A stretch of 46,416 nucleotides of DNA from a virus: IMG/VR virus record IMGVR_UViG_3300042691_045046, positions 1-46,416 of that record; one strand, 5' to 3'. Under the pieces are notes generated by a model, which worked only from the letters and a program-made list of their open reading frames with translations, was not told the DNA's origin and did no database searches. Shown in pieces: positions 1 through 9,600 of the stretch. Position 1 is the stretch's first letter, and the number at the start of each line of letters is the position of its first letter. A program made the position numbers and the translations under genes.

Positions 1-1323
1 AAAGAATTCGTTAGTGTACAACCAATGAACTTACCTTCTGGTCTTGTATTCTATCTTGACTTCAAATATGCTAATGCTATTAGACCATTTAAAGCTGGTG
101 ATTCTCTCTACAGTGCTAATCCAAACACAAATGTAACTGATTTCGCTAGCACTGCTTCTTTATATGGTGCTGGTCGTTTTGGTTATTCTATTAACCAATA
201 CACTGCTTCCGTTACTAATGCAGGAACTGGATCTGCTACTTGGGCTGATTTTAACTTTGATTCTAACTATTCTGCTTCTGCAGCTTCTAGTCAGTACAAA
301 AAAGTTTTAGTTCCATTACCTTCTAACTATGATGTGAATGGTGTTCGTGCTTTTGTATTTACTTCCGCTTCAACTATTGCTGCTACTGATGTATTACAAG
401 CATTTACTACTGTAACTAATAATACAGCTTCTTTCATTGTTACTGGTTCATTAATTGCCGCTAATATGTCTCCAACCGCTGCTACTGTAACATTATTCTA
501 TGATGTTCAGCCAGCTCCAGACGCTCGTGGTGATTTCGAAGATGGTAAGTCTAAAACAAATGCTCCTACCACTATCGATATTCCTTCTATCGACGTTCAG
601 TTGAAATCTGAAGCTATCGTTGCTAAAACTCGCAAGTTAAAAGCACAATGGACTCCAGAATTCGCTCAGGACTTGAATGCTTATCATTCAATTGATGCTG
701 AAGCTGAATTAACTGGTATCCTTTCTCAATACATTTCTATGGAAATCGATCTCGAAATCCTTGATATGTTAATCCAGAATGCTTACACTGTTGATTATTG
801 GAGTGCTGTTAACAACCAATCTATCTCTTCTGCTGGTCAATCTGCTACTAGCTTAGGTTACTACAACACCCAAGGTGGTTGGTTCCAAACTTTAGGTACT
901 AAATTACAGAAAGTTTCTAACACAATCCATCAGTTAACTTTACGTGGTGGTGCTAACTTCCTCGTATGTTCTCCTTCTGTTGCAACTATCCTTGAATCTA
1001 TTCCTGGATTTGCTTCTGATGGTGATGGCGAGAAAATGGAATTCAACTTCGGTATCCAGAAAGTTGGTTCTTTGAATAGCCGCTACAAAGTATACAAGAA
1101 CCCATACATGACTGAGAACGTAATCCTTATGGGTTACAAAGGTGCTCAGTTCCTTGAGTGCGGTGCTGTATTCGCTCCATATGTTCCATTGATCATGACT
1201 CCACTTCTTTACGATCCTAACACCTTCACTCCTAGAAAAGGTTTGATGACTCGTTACGCGAAGAAGATGATCCGTCCTGACTACTATGGTAAGGTATATG
1301 TTGCTGGTTTGAATACCCTCTAA
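1..1323 (+). CDS. gp23: Major capsid protein, T4 gp23-like (5' end missing)
   Basis: Forms the hexameric shell of the phage head. The reading frame is open from the first base, and the residues before the first in-window ATG (base 25) read KEFVSVQPM, which matches the internal gp23 region around 'VQPMxxPxGxxF'. That ATG is therefore internal and the gene is cut by the window edge. About 440 codons are present; T4 gp23 has 521, so roughly 80-100 N-terminal residues are missing. The segment LKAQWTPEFAQDLNAYHSID (near residue 210), followed by AEAELTGILSQYISMEIDLEILD, is the conserved gp23 block (T4: 'A-x-Y-x-x-E-L-A-Q-D-L-K-A-x-H-G-L-D'). The C-terminus has the 'GYKG' and 'MTPLLYDPNTFTPRKGLMTRYAKKM' type signature. 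A terminator follows 37 bases after the stop. Identity as MCP is firm. Confidence 0.95.
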   Translation, partial: KEFVSVQPMNLPSGLVFYLDFKYANAIRPFKAGDSLYSANPNTNVTDFASTASLYGAGRFGYSINQYTASVTNAGTGSATWADFNFDSNYSASAASSQYKKVLVPLPSNYDVNGVRAFVFTSASTIAATDVLQAFTTVTNNTASFIVTGSLIAANMSPTAATVTLFYDVQPAPDARGDFEDGKSKTNAPTTIDIPSIDVQLKSEAIVAKTRKLKAQWTPEFAQDLNAYHSIDAEAELTGILSQYISMEIDLEILDMLIQNAYTVDYWSAVNNQSISSAGQSATSLGYYNTQGGWFQTLGTKLQKVSNTIHQLTLRGGANFLVCSPSVATILESIPGFASDGDGEKMEFNFGIQKVGSLNSRYKVYKNPYMTENVILMGYKGAQFLECGAVFAPYVPLIMTPLLYDPNTFTPRKGLMTRYAKKMIRPDYYGKVYVAGLNTL

Positions 1324-1336
1324 TCCAACATATAAT

Positions 1337-1354
1337 CTAACCCCGTAAGGTTAG
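1337..1354 (+). other. Small hairpin in the capsid gene 3' UTR
   Basis: A 6-bp perfect inverted repeat, CTAACC (1337-1342) and GGTTAG (1349-1354), with a 6-base loop. It lies just upstream of the stronger terminator hairpin and may protect the abundant capsid mRNA 3' end. No function is proven. Confidence 0.4.
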
Positions 1355-1360
1355 TAAAAG

Positions 1361-1390
1361 AACCCGAGCGCAAGCTCGGGTTTCTTTTTT
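1361..1390 (+). terminator. Intrinsic terminator after major capsid gene
   Basis: A perfect 9-bp stem, AACCCGAGC (1361-1369) with GCTCGGGTT (1374-1382), is closed by a GCAA tetraloop of the stable GNRA class. It is followed by TCTTTTTT (1383-1390). This is a textbook Rho-independent terminator. The ATATTTAT motif of the next gene overlaps the end of the T-run. Confidence 0.9.
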
Positions 1391-1398
1391 ATATTTAT
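1391..1398 (+). promoter_or_regulatory. Late-promoter-like motif ATATTTAT before phoH
   Basis: Exact ATATTTAT octamer, 14 bases before the phoH ATG and immediately after the capsid terminator. The phoH gene would otherwise be untranscribed past the terminator, so a promoter is expected here. It is one of 12 such octamers upstream of genes in this window. Confidence 0.65.
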
Positions 1399-1412
1399 AG
1401 CAAACGTGTTGC

Positions 1413-2084
1413 ATGACTGAAAACCTTCCCAAAAAGAAGAGCTTCAAAAATCCGATTAAATTTGCGGTTACTCTCAACGAAGAGCAGAAAGAAGCTAAAG
1501 CAATTGTTCTCCAAAACAAAATTACAGTATTAAAAGGCAGTGCAGGTAGTGGTAAATCAATGTTAGCAGCACAGGTTGCTCTTGATTTATTATTTCGCCA
1601 TGAAGTAGAGAAAGTAATACTTACTCGCCCTGCTGTAACATCAGGAGAAGAAATTGGCTACCTACCAGGTGATAAAGATGCCAAATTAGCCCCCTACACA
1701 GCAGCCATTTATGACAACATGTATCGATTATATAATAAAGAAAAAATCGATAAAGAAATAATGGAGGGACATATTGAAGTTATTCCATTAGCGTTCATGC
1801 GTGGTCGTAACCTAACTAATTGCGCCGTAGTAGTTGATGAGGGTCAAAATATCACCCACAGACAAATGGAACTACTATTAGGAAGAATATGTGAAGGTAG
1901 TAAAATGATCATATGTGGTGATACCGCGCAGATTGACTTGAAAGACAAGAAAATGAGCGGTTTTAATTTTATATGCAATAATTTAACTAATGTTTCTGGC
2001 TTTGGAGTAGTAACACTTAAAACAAATCACCGCGATCCAATCGTGGAGGATATATTAAAGGTATACGGCGATCATCGAGATTAA
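1413..2084 (+). CDS. phoH: PhoH-like P-loop ATPase
   Basis: A 223-residue PhoH-family ATPase. Walker A is at about residues 40-50 (LKGSAGSGKS, P-loop G-x-x-G-x-G-K-S) and Walker B at about 140-146 (CAVVVDEGQN), followed by the family sensor region MIICGDTAQIDL. Other family landmarks are the 'LTRPAVTSGEEIGYLPGDKDAKLAPYTAAIYDN' stretch and the 'RGRNLTNC' segment. PhoH proteins are frequent in marine and freshwater T4-like phages. Their exact role is unresolved; an RNA-linked ATPase/helicase-like function and phosphate-stress links have been proposed. Here it sits between capsid and neck genes, with its own late-type motif and an upstream terminator. The start is the first ATG after the motif and has no Shine-Dalgarno sequence. 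Confidence 0.93.
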   Translation: MTENLPKKKSFKNPIKFAVTLNEEQKEAKAIVLQNKITVLKGSAGSGKSMLAAQVALDLLFRHEVEKVILTRPAVTSGEEIGYLPGDKDAKLAPYTAAIYDNMYRLYNKEKIDKEIMEGHIEVIPLAFMRGRNLTNCAVVVDEGQNITHRQMELLLGRICEGSKMIICGDTAQIDLKDKKMSGFNFICNNLTNVSGFGVVTLKTNHRDPIVEDILKVYGDHRD

Positions 2085-2086
2085 GT

Positions 2087-2094
2087 ATATTTAT
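2087..2094 (+). promoter_or_regulatory. Late-promoter-like motif before neck gene cluster
   Basis: Exact ATATTTAT inside the near-palindrome GTATATTTATAC (2085-2096). It lies 23 bases before the gp13-like gene and just after the phoH stop codon. It could drive the chain of overlapping genes from 2118 to 6544. Confidence 0.6.
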
Positions 2095-2117
2095 ACGTGT
2101 TAAATACTACTTAAATA

Positions 2118-3740
2118 ATGGGCGCTAAAGCAATCAATCTAAAAAGACTGTGGGATGAATATTACGGTGATACATCGTATTTAAATCCTGTCAAATGTAA
2201 TACACCATTTGAATATTACGACAACGATCCTGAATTCGTTCGTGATGCTAAAAGTTGTGCTCGTTTTGTTGCACAACGTTTAGGTGCAGGTGGTTTAAGT
2301 AATACACAACTTAATATTTCTGACCTAACTGTGTATGCTGCTTTTGAAGAAGCAGTTACTACTTACGGCAATTTAGTTTATCAATATAAAATCAGAGATC
2401 AATATCTTAACATTGAAGGATCTCCATCAGCTCAGTTTAATAATGCTACAGTTACTTATGTCAACAGCATAGATATAAACTCCCCAGTGTTCTGGTCGTT
2501 ACCTGGAATAGCAACCCAAGCTGATATTGAATATAATACAACCTTCTCCCAGCTAGTTGATGATGGAGACATGTATGTAATTTCAGCTTCAGTTTCTGAC
2601 TTTATATTACTTAACCAAGACTATATAAAATCAGTTACCTTTGCTACTGAATATCATGATCTTGTTTCAGGAAATACAATTGATTTAAGTGCTTTTGTCT
2701 ACAATCAATTAAATAGATTAGGTGGTCCTAGAGTAAATGGGGTGATTACCCCTGGGGAAGAATATGTGTATATCTTTGTTTCAGATTATAATATAGCTGG
2801 TGGATCTCCTATATTTGGAGGTAATACTATTCCAACAATTTATATTCAAGATAGTTTAGAACCTGAATTAAATAATAAGATACTAAGTAATAATCTTGCT
2901 ACATTAACTACTACTATTGCTGAAGATTATGCTTCTGAAGCAGGAGTAGGAGGACATTTTAATGTAATTAGTGGTACTTTACAAATGACAGCTGGTGTTC
3001 AAGATTACGATTTAAATACATGGGCATCAGCTTCTGCATCTTTAAACCCTGGTGATAGAATTGAAATTAGAAGAATATTTTATGAAGAACCACCTGCAAT
3101 CGTTCGTTACTTTGACCCATATGCAGGTACAGGTACTGGTATACAATCATTACTTGAGACTTTTGGATTTGGTCAATTTTCTCCTGGTATTAATTTCTTA
3201 TTAATGCCAATTCATTTTGATGTTCAAAAAATTCAAGCAATTGAATTTAATGACCAAATAAGAAAATCAGCTTATTCATTTAATTTAGTAAATAATAAAT
3301 TAAAGATATTTCCAATTCCTACTTTTGATAAAAAATTATTTTTTGAATATGTAAAAATTAGTGATAAATTTAGTGTTATTAAGGACACTAGAAATAATGT
3401 TGTAACAGATATTATGAATGTTCCTTATCGTAATCCAATTTATTCTAAAATTAATACTGTAGGTAGAACTTGGATTTTTAAATACACCTTAGCATTATGT
3501 CGTGAAATTGAAGCACATATTCGTATTCAATTTGCAAACGTAAACGTACAAGGTGTAGGTTCACTTCAAGGATCTGAATTAGTAGCTGATTCTAGAACTG
3601 AAAAAGAAAATTTAATTACTGAATTGAAAGAAATGTTGAATGAAACATCACGTAAGGGTCAATTAGAACGTAAACAACAAGAATCTCAATTCCAACGTGA
3701 TACATTACAACAAATTCCTTTACCAATTTATGTTTTTTAA
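2118..3740 (+). CDS. gp13: Neck protein, T4 gp13-like
   Basis: Probable head-completion/neck protein (540 residues) that seals the filled head and receives the tail. The N-terminus (INLKRLWDEYYGD, then ISDLTVYAAFEEAVTTYGN at about 66-84) has the connector-type pattern of gp13-like proteins. The C-terminal half carries NNKLKIFPIPT followed by an FFEYVKI strand, a W-x-x-KYTLALCREIEAHI helix, then 'GVGSLQGSELVADSRTEKENLITEL'. This is the order seen in cyanophage gp13 (W-x-x-KYxxALxKxxWG, then GG-x-x-L-x-G and a helical tail). It is longer than T4 gp13 (309 residues), with extra sequence at about 110-300. Position upstream of gp14- and gp15-like genes supports the call. It overlaps the next gene by one base (TAATG). 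Confidence 0.75.
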   Translation: MGAKAINLKRLWDEYYGDTSYLNPVKCNTPFEYYDNDPEFVRDAKSCARFVAQRLGAGGLSNTQLNISDLTVYAAFEEAVTTYGNLVYQYKIRDQYLNIEGSPSAQFNNATVTYVNSIDINSPVFWSLPGIATQADIEYNTTFSQLVDDGDMYVISASVSDFILLNQDYIKSVTFATEYHDLVSGNTIDLSAFVYNQLNRLGGPRVNGVITPGEEYVYIFVSDYNIAGGSPIFGGNTIPTIYIQDSLEPELNNKILSNNLATLTTTIAEDYASEAGVGGHFNVISGTLQMTAGVQDYDLNTWASASASLNPGDRIEIRRIFYEEPPAIVRYFDPYAGTGTGIQSLLETFGFGQFSPGINFLLMPIHFDVQKIQAIEFNDQIRKSAYSFNLVNNKLKIFPIPTFDKKLFFEYVKISDKFSVIKDTRNNVVTDIMNVPYRNPIYSKINTVGRTWIFKYTLALCREIEAHIRIQFANVNVQGVGSLQGSELVADSRTEKENLITELKEMLNETSRKGQLERKQQESQFQRDTLQQIPLPIYVF

Positions 3741-4351
3741 TGAAACAATTTAGAGGAATACAGAAATATCTTAACCTAGCAGATTGTGCATTAGCAGATT
3801 TTCCTGATAATGCTCCAACAGCTTCTATTCCTAAACCGGGTACCCCTTCAACTCCACCTCAGCCTCCAGTAGGTAGTGGAGGAATAGGTGGTGGACCTAA
3901 TACCTATCCTGATGAAGCAGCTGATGCTGCAATTAAGTTTTCCAATCAAAAAGTTGGATATTTTAAAATAGATTTATATAAGACTAAAGTAAATATGTAT
4001 GGTGAATCAACAGAAAAGTGGTATTATCCTCCTGTTGAAGTAAGGTGTTTAATTGATAGAGGTGAATTTGCTTATACTGACACTGAATTTGGTCCTGATA
4101 TAAATCAAACTATAAAAGTTACTATATCAAAAATAGCATTAGTAGAATTAAATTTTACTCCTGAAGTAGGTGATATAATAACAGACCAAGAAAAATATTA
4201 TGAAGTATTTACTGTAGATAGATCGTTTATAACAATACCTGGAGGAACAGGAGCTGGATCTTCCCTAGGAACCCCAGGACAAATTGTATTATTTACTTTA
4301 AGTGCTCATTTAACAAGAACAAGTAAACTTAATTTAATTCAATATAGCTAA
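3740..4351 (+). CDS. gp14: Neck protein, T4 gp14-like
   Basis: A 203-residue protein, probably the second neck component that works with gp13 in head-tail joining. Residues 1-60 are a low-complexity linker rich in Pro and Gly (PGTPSTPPQPPVGSGGIGGG). The folded part starts near residue 70: GYFKIDLYKTKVNMYGES, YYPPVEVRCLIDRGEF, then VTISKIALVE and PEVGDIITDQEKYYEVFTVD. The last segment fits the gp14 pattern of a beta-strand followed by 'PxxGDxIxxxxxxxxFE(I/V)'. It starts on the stop codon of the gp13-like gene and ends on the ATG of the next, so it is translationally coupled on both sides. The call rests on sequence pattern plus gene order. Confidence 0.6.
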   Translation: MKQFRGIQKYLNLADCALADFPDNAPTASIPKPGTPSTPPQPPVGSGGIGGGPNTYPDEAADAAIKFSNQKVGYFKIDLYKTKVNMYGESTEKWYYPPVEVRCLIDRGEFAYTDTEFGPDINQTIKVTISKIALVELNFTPEVGDIITDQEKYYEVFTVDRSFITIPGGTGAGSSLGTPGQIVLFTLSAHLTRTSKLNLIQYS

Positions 4352-4692
4352 TGGGATTATTAGGTAAAATACTATTAAACGAAGGTATCACAATTTTTAG
4401 ATGTGATGTGTTAATTAAAACAGCTGCTGATCAAAATAAGGTAGAAGTTTATAATGAGATTAGAGCATTAAGTGGTGTAGTTGTTGTTACTATTGAACAA
4501 AGTGACTTTTTAGATGCTAAAGCAACTGATAAATATGAATATTCTTTACTTAAAATAAAGTATATTGGTAGAGGAGATGCAAAAACATCAATTAAAGAAA
4601 TTGGTATAGATGCTGTAACTAAAAACAGAGTTCCTGGTTTATTACAATTTATACCTAGATATCCAACAATTATTAAAGTAGGATCATATTAA
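4351..4692 (+). CDS. Unknown small protein in neck cluster
   Basis: Not recognised. 113 residues. The alternation FRCDVLIKTAADQNKVEVYNEIRALSGVVVVTIEQSDF, then EYSLLKIKYIGRGDA and KTSIKEIGIDAV, gives a beta-alpha-beta-beta-alpha-beta order. That resembles a small ferredoxin-like or ACT-like sandwich. There is no catalytic motif, signal peptide or membrane segment. Its ATG overlaps the gp14-like stop (TAATG), so it is co-translated with the neck genes. It is probably a small virion or assembly protein; this role is inferred only from position. Confidence 0.75.
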   Translation: MGLLGKILLNEGITIFRCDVLIKTAADQNKVEVYNEIRALSGVVVVTIEQSDFLDAKATDKYEYSLLKIKYIGRGDAKTSIKEIGIDAVTKNRVPGLLQFIPRYPTIIKVGSY

Positions 4693-4702
4693 TTTATATA
4701 AG

Positions 4703-5089
4703 ATGAAATTAGTAGACATTTTAAAAGAATTAGAAAAACCAAAACAAATTTACGCTGATAAACCAACAGGTAGAGAACTTACTATTGCTGATTTAACTCC
4801 TGAAGAGCGTGATGAACTATTTAAAAAAGGATCTATCATGGTAAAAATGCCTGCTGATCCTAATCGTCCTGAAATTACTAGTGCTTCTCAGGTAATTAAT
4901 TTACCTAAGATGGATCAAGTAAAGAGAGATGTAATTCAAAATAAAAGAGAATTTGATGTATTTCTTTATTCACCAGATCCTGATATTAAAGCAATAGCAA
5001 AAGAAATAAATAATATCCATAATAAATTATTCAGAGCATTAACTGCTCTTGATAAATTAATCGATCTTAAAAGAAGAGGTAGAGTATAA
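4703..5089 (+). CDS. Unknown small protein between gp14 and gp15
   Basis: Not recognised. 128 residues. A short N-terminal helix (MKLVDILKELEKPKQIYADK) precedes a middle part with the acidic phrase LTPEERDELFKKG. The C-terminal helical region PDIKAIAKEINNIHNKLFRALTALDKLIDLKRRGRV looks amphipathic and could form a coiled coil. It starts 10 bases after its upstream neighbour and shares a TAATG overlap with the gp15-like gene. Its place in the neck operon suggests a structural or chaperone role, which is unproven. Confidence 0.75.
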   Translation: MKLVDILKELEKPKQIYADKPTGRELTIADLTPEERDELFKKGSIMVKMPADPNRPEITSASQVINLPKMDQVKRDVIQNKREFDVFLYSPDPDIKAIAKEINNIHNKLFRALTALDKLIDLKRRGRV

Positions 5090-6327
5090 TGAGAGATAGA
5101 AAACCAATACCAAAAAACCAAGCAGAAATAGTACAAGATACTATTAATCCTTACCTTAACCAGGGAAAACCAGTTAGTCAAAATGTGTTCACTCACCGTG
5201 ATAATAGAGCATTAAATACTACTCGTAAAACTGATAAGATAAAGGATATTGCAATTGGTTTAGAAGATATTGACTATGCTCTGATGTATTATTTTCAAAA
5301 TATTATTAAACCAACAGTTATACAAGATGGAAATAGAATAGCTGTTTCTATTATGTATGGTTCACCTGAACGTTGGCAATCTGTTCAGGCAGATGGATAT
5401 TATAGAGATACTAATGGAAAGGCTGTTTTTCCTCTTATAATGTTTAAAAGAAATAATGTTGAAAAAAACAGATCATTAGGAAATAAAATAGATGGTAATT
5501 TAGCTTCTTTATTCCAAACATTCGAAACTAAATATAATCAAAGAAACCAATATGATCAATTTTCTGTTTTAACAAATAGAGTACCATCAAAACAATATTA
5601 TGTTTCTGTAGTTCCTGATTATGTTACTATAACATATGACTGTGTTTTATTAACAAATTATGTTGAACAAAATAATAAATTAATTGAGGCAATTGAATAT
5701 GCTTCTGATTCATATTGGGGTGATGCTAATAGATGGCAGTTTAGAACATCATTAGATACTTTTGGTGTAACAAATATTATTAATACTGGTGAAGACAGAG
5801 TATCATCTACTACTGTTAGTTTAAAAGTAAATGGATATCTAATAGCTGACTCTATTAACCAGCACTTATCAGACACTAACCTTCATTATTCCCCAGCTCA
5901 AATCAAATTTACACTTGAAACTGACAGCAGCTCAGAAATATTAACAGCAGGAGGAAAACCAGCACCAAAAACAGCTATGGGTGGAGCTTCATTTGCTGAT
6001 TCTTACAATGTAAATATTAATTCTCAAATATCTATTCCTGAGGAAATATCTAATTATTTATTAGCAAACAAAACATCATATGCTAGTGTTGTAACAACAA
6101 ACACAGCAACATTTAATATATCTTTCCTTACAGCCCCCTCACCTTTACCAGCTACTGATAAAAATAGTTTTACATATTTTGTAAATGGTCAATTAGTAGA
6201 CATTAATTCCGTAACTGATTTTACTGATAATGGAGACGGAACTTGCACATTAACAATAGATACAGGTCAATTACAATATACTTTAGTTTCTACTGATCAA
6301 GTTATAGCAATAGGTAAATTCCAATAA
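5089..6327 (+). CDS. gp15: Tail sheath stabilizer / tail completion protein, gp15-like
   Basis: Caps the head-proximal end of the tail tube and sheath and joins tail to neck. 412 residues; T4 gp15 has 272. The gp15 order is visible: a strand IAVSIMYGSPERW (about 85-97), PLIMFKRNNVEKN (about 117-129), then YVSVVPDYVTITYDCVLLTNYVEQNNKLIEAIEY (about 172-205), a DxxRFRTSLDTFG-type strand, and VSSTTVSLKVNGYLI (about 243-257). T4 gp15 has the matching 'MIYELSIFTRYEDDMFQIVEQILPYF' and 'RRIEWSLTFEVNGWMYP'. The C-terminal 150 residues (SYASVVTTNTATFNISFLTA and following) are an extra, probably beta-rich domain absent from T4. It shares a TAATG overlap with the preceding gene. Confidence 0.75.
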   Translation: MRDRKPIPKNQAEIVQDTINPYLNQGKPVSQNVFTHRDNRALNTTRKTDKIKDIAIGLEDIDYALMYYFQNIIKPTVIQDGNRIAVSIMYGSPERWQSVQADGYYRDTNGKAVFPLIMFKRNNVEKNRSLGNKIDGNLASLFQTFETKYNQRNQYDQFSVLTNRVPSKQYYVSVVPDYVTITYDCVLLTNYVEQNNKLIEAIEYASDSYWGDANRWQFRTSLDTFGVTNIINTGEDRVSSTTVSLKVNGYLIADSINQHLSDTNLHYSPAQIKFTLETDSSSEILTAGGKPAPKTAMGGASFADSYNVNINSQISIPEEISNYLLANKTSYASVVTTNTATFNISFLTAPSPLPATDKNSFTYFVNGQLVDINSVTDFTDNGDGTCTLTIDTGQLQYTLVSTDQVIAIGKFQ

Positions 6328-6328
6328 A

Positions 6329-6544
6329 ATGGCACGATTAAGAATAGAACAACTATTATCTAATATGACCTATGATACTGGGTCAAACCAACTTACTATT
6401 AGTGGCAGTAATAATGCCCTAATTATATCGGGTTCTGTAATTGTTACTTCAACTTCAACTACAACTGGTTCTCTTACTATCCAAGATGTTGATACATTTG
6501 GTGACAGTGGTAGTTTCTTTACGCTAGATTTAGGCGATTATTAA
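6329..6544 (+). CDS. Small Ser/Thr-rich putative virion protein
   Basis: 71 residues, not recognised. The middle (LTISGSNNALIISGSVIVTS, then TTTGSLTIQDVDTF) has the same 'xITGSLxV' beta-strand style as the repeats in the large fibres downstream. It may therefore be a minor fibre-associated or adaptor protein. It starts one base after the gp15-like stop codon. A late-type motif overlaps its final codon. Confidence 0.65.
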   Translation: MARLRIEQLLSNMTYDTGSNQLTISGSNNALIISGSVIVTSTSTTTGSLTIQDVDTFGDSGSFFTLDLGDY

Positions 6545-6551
6545 TATTTAT
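6544..6551 (+). promoter_or_regulatory. Late-promoter-like motif before giant fibre
   Basis: Exact ATATTTAT, 49 bases before the fibre ATG. This is the longest leader of the set, and it contains two perfect palindromes (6556-6571 and 6581-6592). Confidence 0.6.
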
Positions 6552-6555
6552 TAGT

Positions 6556-6592
6556 AGCTATATATATAGCTTTTCACCATTAGTATATACTA
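6556..6592 (+). repeat. Two perfect palindromes in giant-fibre leader
   Basis: AGCTATATATATAGCT (6556-6571) is a 16-base perfect palindrome followed by TTTT. TAGTATATACTA (6581-6592) is a 12-base perfect palindrome. Both lie between the ATATTTAT motif and the start codon at 6601. They could be protein-binding sites or RNA hairpins controlling the 7.3-kb gene, but A+T-rich self-complementary runs also arise by chance. Confidence 0.5.
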
Positions 6593-6600
6593 AAAATTAA

Positions 6601-9600
6601 ATGGCTAATCAATATTTAAAATTACGCCGTAGTAGCGTTCCTGGCAAAACACCTGATACAGGTTCTCTTGATTTTGGCGAAATAGCTCTTAATACATACG
6701 ACGGTCTGGCTTTTATGAAAAAGTCAGGATCTAATGGTGAAGAAATTGTTACAATTGGCTCTACAATAGGCTCATTCTCAGGTTCATTTACTGGTTCACT
6801 TCAAGGTACAGCAAGTTGGGCAATTAATGCTTTAACTGCTTCTTATGTGTCTAATTTGCCTGTTATAGATAATTCTAGAATTGTAACAGGTAGCATTACG
6901 GCTAGTGTTGGTGTTGAATTTGATAAAGCTTTTAAAGTAGAAAACAATATCCCCGATCCTTCAGGTAATACTACTTTATTACTTATTAATCAGAGTGGTA
7001 GTGTAGCTATTAATACCGGCTCTTTTGACCCAAATAATCCAGAAACATTATTAATTATATCTCATGATGATACAACATATAATTTAATTGTTGGTAGAAG
7101 TAATACTGACAATTATTCTCAATTTAATATTAAAAATCAAAGTAGTGGATCATTAGCTTCATCTGATATTGTTGCTACAAACGATATAGGAAATGAGGAC
7201 GATTACTACGTTGATTTAGGTATTAATAGTAGTACTTATGATAATCCATTTTTTGTAGGTAGCGCTAATGATGCTTATTTATATTCAAAAGCAGATGATT
7301 TTTATATTGGTAATGCAAAAACAAGCCAAAAACTAGTTTTATTTAATGGTGGATCTGATGCATTAACTAACGCAAAATTAGTTCTTTTAGATAATAATCA
7401 ACATGAATTAACAGGTTCTATTAATATAACTGGAGATATATATACTCCATCTATTTCCCAAAACCTTTCTCTTTCTGAATCAATAGTTGCTGTAGATACA
7501 ACTACTGGATTATTCCAATATACCAATAATATATCTTCTGCTTCTTTTGCATTAACAGCATCATCAGCAGATGATTTTACTGTTAGAGGTACTTTAACAG
7601 CACAAACAATTCATGCTCAAACAATTACATCTTCTACTGAATATGTAACCGGATCAACTATATTTGGTTCTTTATTAACAGATACCCATCAGTTTACCGG
7701 ATCAGTAGATATAACTGGTTCTTTAATTATAAATGGTACCTCTTATACTGCTGCTACTAGTGGAACTAGTGGTACAGCCGGATCAGCAGGTACAAGCGGA
7801 ACTGCTGGCTCTAGTGGAACTGCCGGTTCATCTGGTTCATCTGGTACAAGTGGTTCTAGTGGTACTAGTGGTTCAAGCGGTACAGCAGGCTCTAGCGGCA
7901 CTAGCGGTACCTCAGGCTCTAGTGGTACATCAGGTTCTTCAGGAACCTCAGGCTCTAGCGGCAGCTCAGGAACATCAGGTAGTTCTGGCTCCTCAGGCAC
8001 ATCAGGAAGTTCTGGTACATCTGGCTCATCAGGAACATCAGGTAGTTCTGGTTCCTCAGGCACTTCTGGTTCAAGTGGCACATCAGGTACAGCTGGATCA
8101 AGTGGATCTAGTGGTACTAGTGGTTCTAGTGGTACCTCAGGTTCTAGTGGCACTAGTGGCTCTTCAGGCACCTCTGGCATTTCAGGTACATCTGGTTTAA
8201 GTGGTTCATCTGGTACTTCTGGATCTTCTGGCTCAAGTGGTACTAGTGGCACCTCAGGGACTGGTTTTGACACAATTAATTCTCCTAGTCAAGGCAGAAT
8301 ACTACTATCAGATGGTACTACAAACGCGGCTACTGCTTCTTCCGCTTTAATTTATAATAATAACAACTTTAATATATCAGGAAGTACTACTATTACAGGA
8401 TCATTAACTGTAACTGATACAATTACTGCTCAAACATTAGTTGTACAAACTATTACTTCATCTGTTGAATTTATAACTGGTTCTACTCGATTTGGTAGTT
8501 TACTTTCTAATACTCATCAATTTACAGGCAGTGTTAGTATAACTGGTAGCCTATCAGTTAAAGACCTATCATTAAATAATTTAGCTACATTTGTTGTTGT
8601 TGACCAAACAACAGGACAATTATATTATAATACAGCAGGAGCTGCTGGATCCTCAGGCACAAGCGGTACAACAGGTACTAGTGGAACTTCAGGTACTTCT
8701 GGTGAAAATGGAACTAATGGTACCTCTGGAACAAGTGGCACAAGTGGTATCAATGGTTCCTCAGGCACAAGCGGTACTGCAGGCACCTCAGGCACAAGCG
8801 GTACTGGATTTAATACCATCAATAATCCTGCTCAAGGCAGAGTATTATTATCAGATGGTAGTATAAATGCAGCAACAGCATCTGCTAATTTAACCTATAG
8901 TGGAAGTGCTTTATATATAACAGGGTCTGTATACATTTCAGGATCATTAAATTACACATCAGGATCTTTAAATAATGTAAACTATATTGATTTTAATTTA
9001 AATCCAGGAGTAGCTAGTGCAATTGGAAGATTAAAATTTGATTCTGGAGAAGGTACTTTACAACTTGGTTTAGTAGGTGGTAATGTTATTGCTAACATAG
9101 GCGAAGATTTATTCCAATATGTTTATAACAATACAGGAACTTCCCTAACAAAAGGCCAAGTTGTTTATATCTCTGGATCACAGGGTAATAGAATAGCAGT
9201 AAAACTGGCCTCAGCAGCTGCTGAACAAGGCTCAGCTAATACACTTGGTTTTGTTGCTGAAACAATAGCAGCCGGTAATGAAGGTTGGGTACAAACGGAA
9301 GGCACCTTAAGAGGATTAGATACAACTGGATTAATAGGAGGAAAACTAATATTCCTAAGCAGCTCAGCTGGTCAATACACTCAAACTCCTCCTGTAGCAC
9401 CAAATCATGGTGTAAGATTAGGATATGCCGAAAGAATAGATAATAATGTAGGTTCAATCTATATTAAGATAGATAATGGGTATGAATTAGGTGAATTACA
9501 TGATGTGGTAGATAGTACAACTACTTCTTCATATGGTGATTTATTTATTAAGAACGGTAATGTTTGGATTAATTCAAAACAATTAACTGGCTCTTATGGG

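Noticed and set aside
25-1323. ATG at base 25 as the real start of the capsid gene
   Set aside because: The frame is open to base 1 and the upstream residues match internal gp23 sequence, so the gene is cut by the window edge.
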